Shown piece after piece: positions 6,378 to 10,945 of a DNA stretch of 10,945 bases (position 1 is the first letter of the stretch; every line of letters begins with the position of its first letter). The stretch is taken from contig WTKG01000037.1 of assembly GCA_011524475.1 (NCBI GenBank), forward strand, positions 1-10,945. The letters are read 5' to 3'. This stretch comes from Demequinaceae bacterium (GTDB lineage: Bacteria > Actinomycetota > Actinomycetes > Actinomycetales > Demequinaceae). Under the pieces are notes generated by a model. That model was not told where the DNA came from. It searched no databases and saw only the letters and a program-made list of their open reading frames with translations. The position numbers and the translations under genes were made by a program.

Positions 6378-7180
6378 ACACGCGCCCCTCCCTCGTGGCA
6401 CTCACGCTTGAACGCGCACGTTTAGAAAATGTCGAGTTCGTACGCAGCCGCGACCAAATGATTTTCATCTTCTCTTTCCCCATCATTTTTATGGTGCTGT
6501 TCGGGGCAATATTTGGTGGTCAAGAACTCGCATTCGGTGTCACCTTTCCCCAATATCTGCTGGCGGGCCTCATTGCTTCGGGAATTCTCAACACCGGTTT
6601 CCAGTCCTTGGGAATTGCCATTGCGATTGATCGTGACAACGGAGTGCTGAAAAGGTTGCGCGGCACTCCGCTGCCCCCTGCCGCATACTTTGGCGGCAAA
6701 GTTCTGCACGTCTTGTTCGTCTCTGCTGTGCAGGTTGCCTTGCTGATAGCGATGGGGGTCGCCTTCTACGGGGTGTCCTTACCTACGGGCCTCGATCCCT
6801 GGCTCACGTTCGCATGGGTTTTCTTGCTCGGAGTGACGGGGTCAACCCTGCTGGGAATTGCCGTATCGTCACTGCCCAGTTCAGGGCGCGCGGCATCCGC
6901 CATCATCACCCCCATGGTCTTGTATTTGCAGTTCACGTCAGGGGTGTTCTTCGTTTTTACGCAGCTACCTGGCTTCCTCCAGACCGTCGCCGAGTTCTTT
7001 CCGCTCAAATGGCTTGCCCAAGGGATGCGATCGGTGTTCCTGCCAGAAGATTTCGCACAAGCTGAAGCCCGAATGAGTTATGAACTCACCACCGGCGCCC
7101 TGGTGCTGGCCGCCTGGGTAGTGGTGGGGTTCATCCTGGCTCTTGTGACCTTCCGTTGGCAGAAGCGCGGCGACTCCTAG
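6374..7180 (+). CDS. ABC-2 type transporter permease
   Basis: 268 aa membrane protein, partner of the preceding ATPase. About six membrane helices can be seen (roughly 29-48, 60-84, 107-131, 143-165, 173-193, 240-260). The cytoplasmic loop DRDNGVLKRLRGTPLPPAAYFGGK (about 87-109) is the hallmark coupling segment of ABC-2 exporter permeases. The ATG overlaps the ATPase stop (ATGA) and is preceded by GAGGAGG, the strongest Shine-Dalgarno on the plus strand. The length fits single-domain permeases such as DrrB or YvfS, so it probably acts as a homodimer. Export of a toxic compound, antibiotic or lipid is inferred. Confidence 0.93.
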   Translation: MNTRPSLVALTLERARLENVEFVRSRDQMIFIFSFPIIFMVLFGAIFGGQELAFGVTFPQYLLAGLIASGILNTGFQSLGIAIAIDRDNGVLKRLRGTPLPPAAYFGGKVLHVLFVSAVQVALLIAMGVAFYGVSLPTGLDPWLTFAWVFLLGVTGSTLLGIAVSSLPSSGRAASAIITPMVLYLQFTSGVFFVFTQLPGFLQTVAEFFPLKWLAQGMRSVFLPEDFAQAEARMSYELTTGALVLAAWVVVGFILALVTFRWQKRGDS

Positions 7181-7213
7181 GTAAGGCATCCCCTGAATCA
7201 GCCTTTCGGTCGA

Positions 7214-7231
7214 TGGTGTGCTTCCACGCCA
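7214..7231 (+). other. Hairpin in the permease-kinase gap
   Basis: A 7-bp stem with one G-T pair (7214-7220 with 7225-7231) and a 4-nt loop lies 34 nt after the permease stop. There is no T-run, so it is only a weak candidate terminator for the exporter transcript. It stands just before the predicted kinase promoter. Confidence 0.3.
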
Positions 7232-7236
7232 CCACG

Positions 7237-7248
7237 TACGATCACGCT
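7237..7248 (+). promoter_or_regulatory. -10 box for a leaderless kinase mRNA
   Basis: TACGAT (7237-7242), a TAnnnT -10 hexamer, stands exactly 6 nt before the kinase ATG at 7249. No Shine-Dalgarno is present. The same layout precedes the aminotransferase and the response regulator. The -35 region is not recognisable. Confidence 0.5.
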
Positions 7249-8505
7249 ATGAATCCTGACCGACTGATGGCACTGGCGCGTCAACGTCGCATCCACGACC
7301 TCGCGATCGCCTGTGGTCTCTTTGCGCTCAGCCTGCTGGCCGTCAACCAGATAGGTGGGCAAGACGACTCTCTACGCATGCGGGACACGGTCGGTTATGT
7401 GCTGATTGGAGCCATGACGCTACCGCTGATGTGGAGGCAACTAGCCCCCAGAACAGTAATGGCCGTGATTGCACTCGCCTGGGCTATTGATCGAGGAATC
7501 AACTATGAGCCGACCCTGGCTGCGGCAGGAATTATTGTCGCCGTACACGCCTTAGGCGCACACCTTCCTCCCCGACGTTCGTGGATCGCGGCGAGTATCG
7601 TCTTCATTGCTGCGGTGGGCTGGACTGCCGTGGGAGTGTTCTGGGTGGGCGTCGTCGGCTGGATCGAATTGGTGAGCGTCGGCCTTTATGTGGCCGTTCC
7701 CTACGCTATTGGTCGTGCGGACGCGATCTCCCGTGCCACCATCACTCAACTCGAACTGGAAAATCAGGCGACGGCAGCCGCACAAAAAGACGCTGCCGAC
7801 GCCGCGGTGCGGTCAGAACGCGCACGCATCGCTCGCGAACTTCACGACGTGGTGGCACATGAGATTACTGTCATCACCCTGCAGGCCGAAGGAGCCAAAA
7901 GAGCCACCTCTGATCCCACTGTTGCGGAGACTCTCGACAACATCAGCGAATCGGGGCGCAAGGGGCTGGAAGAAATGCATCGGATGATCGCGGTGTTACG
8001 TGACTCCACAGATGATTCAGGGCAGACCACTCCTACGCTCGGTGCACCGGTAGTGGGGACAGGGATGACCGACCTCGCCCCAGCGCCTTCCCTCGCAGGG
8101 CTCGAAATGCTGGCAGATCAGGTACGAGAAGCGGGTGTTCCGGTATCTCTCACCATCGAGGGCAATGCACACGTCCCCGCCGGCGTGGAATTAAGCGCAT
8201 ATCGAATCGTGCAGGAATCACTCACCAACATCCTGAAACACGCAGGAGAAGGCGCCCGCGCCGACGTGACGATTGTGCGTCAAGCAGACACCGTGCGTAT
8301 CACCATCGAGGACGACGGCCGTGGGAGCGTGACAGAGGTGGCGCTGCAATCCGGAGGCCATGGAGTCGTCGGCATGAAGGAACGCGTCCAGGCGCTCGGA
8401 GGAACCTTGGACGTGGGGCCACGACCAGGGGGCGGCTTTAGAGTGCGGGCAACCCTGCCGAGCCACGACGACACCACCAGCCCTGCTATGCCACGCACAC
8501 GTTAG
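7249..8505 (+). CDS. Sensor histidine kinase, DesK/NarL family
   Basis: 418 aa from the ATG at 7249. The frame is open to an ATG at 7156 inside the permease gene, but the later start gives a normal N-terminus and follows a -10 box. The N-terminal half has about five or six membrane helices (roughly 17-33, 47-62, 69-80, 89-104, 112-134, 138-154) with almost no extracellular domain, so it probably senses a signal in the membrane. A coiled linker (about 160-190) leads to the HisKA_3 dimerisation domain with phospho-acceptor H199 in RARIARELHDVVAHEI. The ATPase domain has the N box ESLTNILKHA (N327), DDGRG (355-359) and GGHGVVGMKERV (369-380). The partner is the regulator that starts 9 nt downstream. 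Control of the neighbouring exporters is inferred from position. Confidence 0.93.
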   Translation: MNPDRLMALARQRRIHDLAIACGLFALSLLAVNQIGGQDDSLRMRDTVGYVLIGAMTLPLMWRQLAPRTVMAVIALAWAIDRGINYEPTLAAAGIIVAVHALGAHLPPRRSWIAASIVFIAAVGWTAVGVFWVGVVGWIELVSVGLYVAVPYAIGRADAISRATITQLELENQATAAAQKDAADAAVRSERARIARELHDVVAHEITVITLQAEGAKRATSDPTVAETLDNISESGRKGLEEMHRMIAVLRDSTDDSGQTTPTLGAPVVGTGMTDLAPAPSLAGLEMLADQVREAGVPVSLTIEGNAHVPAGVELSAYRIVQESLTNILKHAGEGARADVTIVRQADTVRITIEDDGRGSVTEVALQSGGHGVVGMKERVQALGGTLDVGPRPGGGFRVRATLPSHDDTTSPAMPRTR

Positions 8506-8514
8506 AGTGCGACT
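8503..8514 (+). promoter_or_regulatory. -10 box overlapping the kinase stop codon
   Basis: TAGAGT (8503-8508) is a TAnnnT hexamer exactly 6 nt before the regulator GTG at 8515, and its first three bases are the kinase stop codon. No Shine-Dalgarno is present. The regulator could therefore be transcribed on its own as a leaderless mRNA, or be translated by coupling to the kinase. Confidence 0.4.
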
Positions 8515-9177
8515 GTGATTCGAGTTCTGGTAGTCGACGACCAAGCAATGGTGCGTTCAGGCCTCACCATGATTCTGGATGCCGAAGAGGACGTCGAGGT
8601 GGTGGCAGATGCGGACGATGGAACCACTGCACTCACCGCGGTGAAAGAGCATGCCCCGGACGTGGTGCTCATGGATATTCGTATGCCCACAATGGATGGG
8701 CTCACCGCCACTCGTAGCATCGTGGAAGAACATCCCGATGCGCGCGTCATTGTTCTCACCACTTTCGATAGCGACGACTATGTGTACGAGGCACTGCGCG
8801 CAGGAGCTTCCGGTTTTCTGCTGAAGTCTGCTGCTGGAGACACCCTTGTCGATGCTGTACGGGTGGTTGCCGCAGGTGATGCGTTGCTTGCGCCCGAAGT
8901 CACCAAACGCGTCATTGCGCAGTTTGCGTCGGGGAAGGCTGCCCGTCAGGAGTCCCCCGATCCTGAGGCGATCGGAGACCTGTCTCAGCGAGAGGTAGAA
9001 GTGCTCCAACTCATCGCGCAAGGGCTGTCCAACCAAGAGATCGCAACGGAATTATTTGTGGAAGCAACCACGGTAAAAACACATGTGAGCCATATTTTGA
9101 CCAAACTCGGGGTACGAGACCGCGTCCAAGCAGTGGTGGAAGCGTACGAGTCTGGAATCGTCACTCCCGGAAGATAA
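8515..9177 (+). CDS. Response regulator, NarL/LuxR type
   Basis: 220 aa. Receiver domain (1 to about 120): acidic pair D8-D9, phospho-acceptor D54 in VVLMDIRMP, T82/T83 switch region in VIVLTTFDSDDYVYEAL, and K104 in FLLKSA; all key residues are present. A linker (about 130-150) leads to a LuxR-type helix-turn-helix (about 153-210, LSQREVEVLQLIAQGLSNQEIATELFVEATTVKTHVSHILTKLGV). It binds DNA as a dimer after phosphorylation by the adjacent kinase. The start is GTG at 8515, 9 nt after the kinase stop. Its targets probably include one or both neighbouring ABC transporters, but no operator can be proved here. Confidence 0.95.
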   Translation: MIRVLVVDDQAMVRSGLTMILDAEEDVEVVADADDGTTALTAVKEHAPDVVLMDIRMPTMDGLTATRSIVEEHPDARVIVLTTFDSDDYVYEALRAGASGFLLKSAAGDTLVDAVRVVAAGDALLAPEVTKRVIAQFASGKAARQESPDPEAIGDLSQREVEVLQLIAQGLSNQEIATELFVEATTVKTHVSHILTKLGVRDRVQAVVEAYESGIVTPGR

Positions 9178-9187
9178 AAGCATCACC

Positions 9188-9200
9188 TCCGCCGTGCGGA
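9188..9200 (+). repeat. Inverted repeat upstream of the second transporter
   Basis: TCCGC-CGT-GCGGA is a perfect 5-bp inverted repeat 10 nt after the regulator stop, with no T-run behind it. It could be a weak terminator or a regulator-binding site in front of the second ABC operon. The rest of the 116-nt gap (9178-9293) shows no convincing promoter hexamers. Confidence 0.25.
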
Positions 9201-9293
9201 TGAGGGAAGAAACAGTCCTTGTGGCCGATGGCCGTCGATGCCTGCTACCGCGACACTGGATCCATTACTTCAAGGACACACGAAAGGTATGTC

Positions 9294-10040
9294 ATGCCTG
9301 GAACAACAACCACGACTGACTTCGCCGCACGGATGGTGAACGGTCGCAAAACGTACGGCAAAGACGACATGGTCGTTCACGCACTCGATGGAATCGATGT
9401 GGAAATACCTCGCGGCAAGTTCACCGCCGTGATGGGACCCTCCGGATCAGGAAAATCCACCCTGTTGCATACTCTGGCGGGCTTGGACGTGCTCACCAGC
9501 GGTTCGTCTTTTATTGACGACATTGAGTTGAGTGCCCTCGCGGAGCGGGACATCACCAAGGTACGTCGAGACAACATCGGATTTATCTTCCAGTCGTTCA
9601 ACCTCATTCCGTCGCTTACCGGGGAAGAGAACATTCGTCTGCCTCAAGACATCGCCCGGCGCAGCGTGGACCAAGAATGGTTCGATTCGGTTATTGACGT
9701 GCTGGGACTGCGGGACCGCCTGGACCACCTTCCAGCAGAGTTGTCCGGGGGCCAACAACAGCGAGTCGCGGTAGCCCGCGCTCTCGTCGCGCGGCCAAAA
9801 ATTATCTTCGCGGACGAGCCGTCAGGAAACCTCGACTCTCGCTCGGGCGGAGAACTGCTCAACTTCTTGCGGCGGGCCGTAAAGGAATTCGGGCAAACCA
9901 TCGTGATGGTGACCCACGACCCCACTGCCGCCTCGTATGCGGATTCCGTGCTGTTCTTGGCCGATGGAAAAATTGTGGACCGGATCGACAAGCCCACTGC
10001 CGATAGCGTCCTCGAGCGCATGAAGAGCCTGGGCGAATAA
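9294..10040 (+). CDS. ABC transporter ATP-binding protein, LolD/MacB type
   Basis: 248 aa. ATPase partner of an FtsX/MacB-like permease. In order: Walker A GPSGSGKST (48-56), Q-loop Q100 in FIFQSFNLIPSLTGEENI, signature LSGGQQQRV (150-158), Walker B IIFADEP (170-176) with E175, D-loop SGNLDS, and switch H208 in VMVTHDP. The DEPSGNLDS block and SLTGEENI are typical of the MacB/LolD/BceA group, not the DrrA group found upstream. The frame is open 25 codons further upstream, but the ATG at 9294 is chosen because GAAAGG lies 7 nt before it. Only 3 nt separate its stop from the permease start. In the family such pairs use ATP for mechanical work on lipids, peptides or envelope proteins rather than transport through a pore. 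Confidence 0.95.
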   Translation: MPGTTTTTDFAARMVNGRKTYGKDDMVVHALDGIDVEIPRGKFTAVMGPSGSGKSTLLHTLAGLDVLTSGSSFIDDIELSALAERDITKVRRDNIGFIFQSFNLIPSLTGEENIRLPQDIARRSVDQEWFDSVIDVLGLRDRLDHLPAELSGGQQQRVAVARALVARPKIIFADEPSGNLDSRSGGELLNFLRRAVKEFGQTIVMVTHDPTAASYADSVLFLADGKIVDRIDKPTADSVLERMKSLGE

Positions 10041-10043
10041 ACC

Positions 10044-10945
10044 ATGTTTAGGCTCGCACTCAAATCCGTCCGGCACAAGCCGCTACGGCTACTGCTTACC
10101 GTCTTCGCCGCCTCCCTAGGGGTCGGCCTCATTGTGACCATGCAGTCACTCACCAACTCTATTCAAAACGGCTTTAACCAGCTCTACGGCGAGATTTACG
10201 GTGATGTAGACGTGCTGGTAGAAGCCGAAGAATCCGAAGCAGAAGAAGGCAACGGTTCGGCTGGTACGGCCGGTGGAACACTCCTCGGGGACTTCGACGA
10301 CGCTTTACTGAATGAGATCGCGCAAGTCGACGGAGTGACCACAGTCGTAGGTAACGTCTCCGCCGTAGGTGCATACCTTTCAGAAGAAGGCGTTCCGCTG
10401 GGCCAAAACGGTCCACCGAACCTGTTCTTCAACTGGGTAGACATTGAATCCAACACCAACGTGACACTCCTGGAGGGGAACGCTCCCCAGTCGGGCGCAG
10501 AGATTGTGATCGACGTAGACGGTGCAGCGCAACTGAACGCTGCCGTGGGAGACACTGTCCGGGCCGCAGGGCCCACAGGTGTCACCGAGTTCACGGTAGT
10601 CGGGCTTGCCCAATTCGGAGAAAACAACTCCACCCAGGGTGCCACTTTGAGCTGGACAACAGTGGAAGGCGTGAGATCGATTTCCGGTGTCGAAACCGGA
10701 TATGAGGACTTCCAAGTGGTCGCAGCCGAAGGTGCGGACATCGACCAGATCGTCACGGACATTAACGCGATCCTCCCCGAAGGTGCTCGCGCACTCACGG
10801 GAGAACAAAAAACAGAAGAAATAATCGCGGATCTCAGTGACGCACTGTCCATCGTGGATACCTTCACGTTGGCCTTTGCCTTCATTGCCGTGTTCGTGGG
10901 CGCTTACTTGATCATCAATACGTTCTTGGTGATCGTGGCCCAACG
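10044..10945 (+). CDS. FtsX/MacB-type ABC permease, N-terminal part
   Basis: 300 codons are visible before the right edge; the C-terminal half is missing. It starts with MFRLALKSVRHKPLRLLLTVFAASLGVGLIVTMQSL, the usual short cytoplasmic amphipathic segment followed by the first membrane helix (about 14-35). A large extracellular domain of about 240 residues resembles the MacB periplasmic core in layout. It contains an acidic, glycine-rich low-complexity stretch (about 60-80, AEESEAEEGNGSAGTAGG). The second membrane helix begins near residue 273 (DTFTLAFAFIAVFVGAYLIINTFLVIV), where FtsX permeases resume. The ATG is 3 nt after the ATPase stop, with no good Shine-Dalgarno, so translation is probably coupled. 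Full-length relatives have four helices, or ten with two repeats; which applies here cannot be seen. Confidence 0.9.
   Translation, partial: MFRLALKSVRHKPLRLLLTVFAASLGVGLIVTMQSLTNSIQNGFNQLYGEIYGDVDVLVEAEESEAEEGNGSAGTAGGTLLGDFDDALLNEIAQVDGVTTVVGNVSAVGAYLSEEGVPLGQNGPPNLFFNWVDIESNTNVTLLEGNAPQSGAEIVIDVDGAAQLNAAVGDTVRAAGPTGVTEFTVVGLAQFGENNSTQGATLSWTTVEGVRSISGVETGYEDFQVVAAEGADIDQIVTDINAILPEGARALTGEQKTEEIIADLSDALSIVDTFTLAFAFIAVFVGAYLIINTFLVIVAQ

Noticed and set aside
7156..7248. Longer kinase start at ATG 7156
   Set aside because: It overlaps the permease end by 25 nt and adds 31 residues that look like translated intergenic DNA. The ATG at 7249 gives a normal N-terminus.
9219..9293. Longer start of the second ABC ATPase at 9219
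   Set aside because: The extra 25 residues are unlike the family, and the ATG at 9294 has a good ribosome binding site.

Overview
This window reads as an actinobacterial chromosome (Actinomycetota, probably Micrococcales or a close relative; the order is an inference). The evidence is a moderately high G+C content, -10 boxes of the TAnnnT type, an alanine- and glutamate-rich N-terminal extension on NusG, actinobacterial-type ribosomal proteins, and the familiar gene order in which a PLP aminotransferase faces the secE operon. It is core chromosome on the left and transport/signalling genes on the right. I see no insertion sequence, phage gene or CRISPR array.

Left half, minus strand, in transcription order: promoter (about 4227-4255), tRNA-Trp(CCA) (4064-4136), secE, nusG, rplK, rplA, a strong hairpin, a separate rplJL promoter (about 1597-1625), an L10-type leader followed by terminator-like hairpins, rplJ, rplL, an intrinsic terminator (about 321-361), the rpoB promoter (193-221), and the first 19 codons of rpoB (TTG start at 59) running off the left edge. 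This block makes the preprotein translocase subunit SecE, the transcription factor NusG, four ribosomal stalk-region proteins and the start of the RNA polymerase beta subunit.

Right half, plus strand: an aspartate/aromatic-family aminotransferase (4318-5523) is followed after 2 nt by a DrrA-type ABC ATPase and an ABC-2 permease that overlap by 4 nt. Next come a DesK/NarL-type sensor kinase and its response regulator. The order ATPase, permease, kinase, regulator resembles the Bacillus YvfRSTU and Lnr exporter/sensor modules. A second transporter follows: a LolD/MacB-type ATPase and an FtsX-type permease that is cut by the right edge.

The main observations are regulatory. Five of the seven minus-strand genes carry a near-identical AAGGAC ribosome binding site. 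Three plus-strand genes (aminotransferase, kinase, regulator) instead have a TAnnnT-like hexamer exactly 6 nt before the start codon and no Shine-Dalgarno, which suggests leaderless mRNAs. The rplJ leader combines its own promoter, an L10 leader and a possible attenuator. I did not find a clearly new gene system. The strongest leads are the leaderless-start pattern, the layered rplJ leader, and the sensor/exporter cluster with two unrelated ABC transporters.
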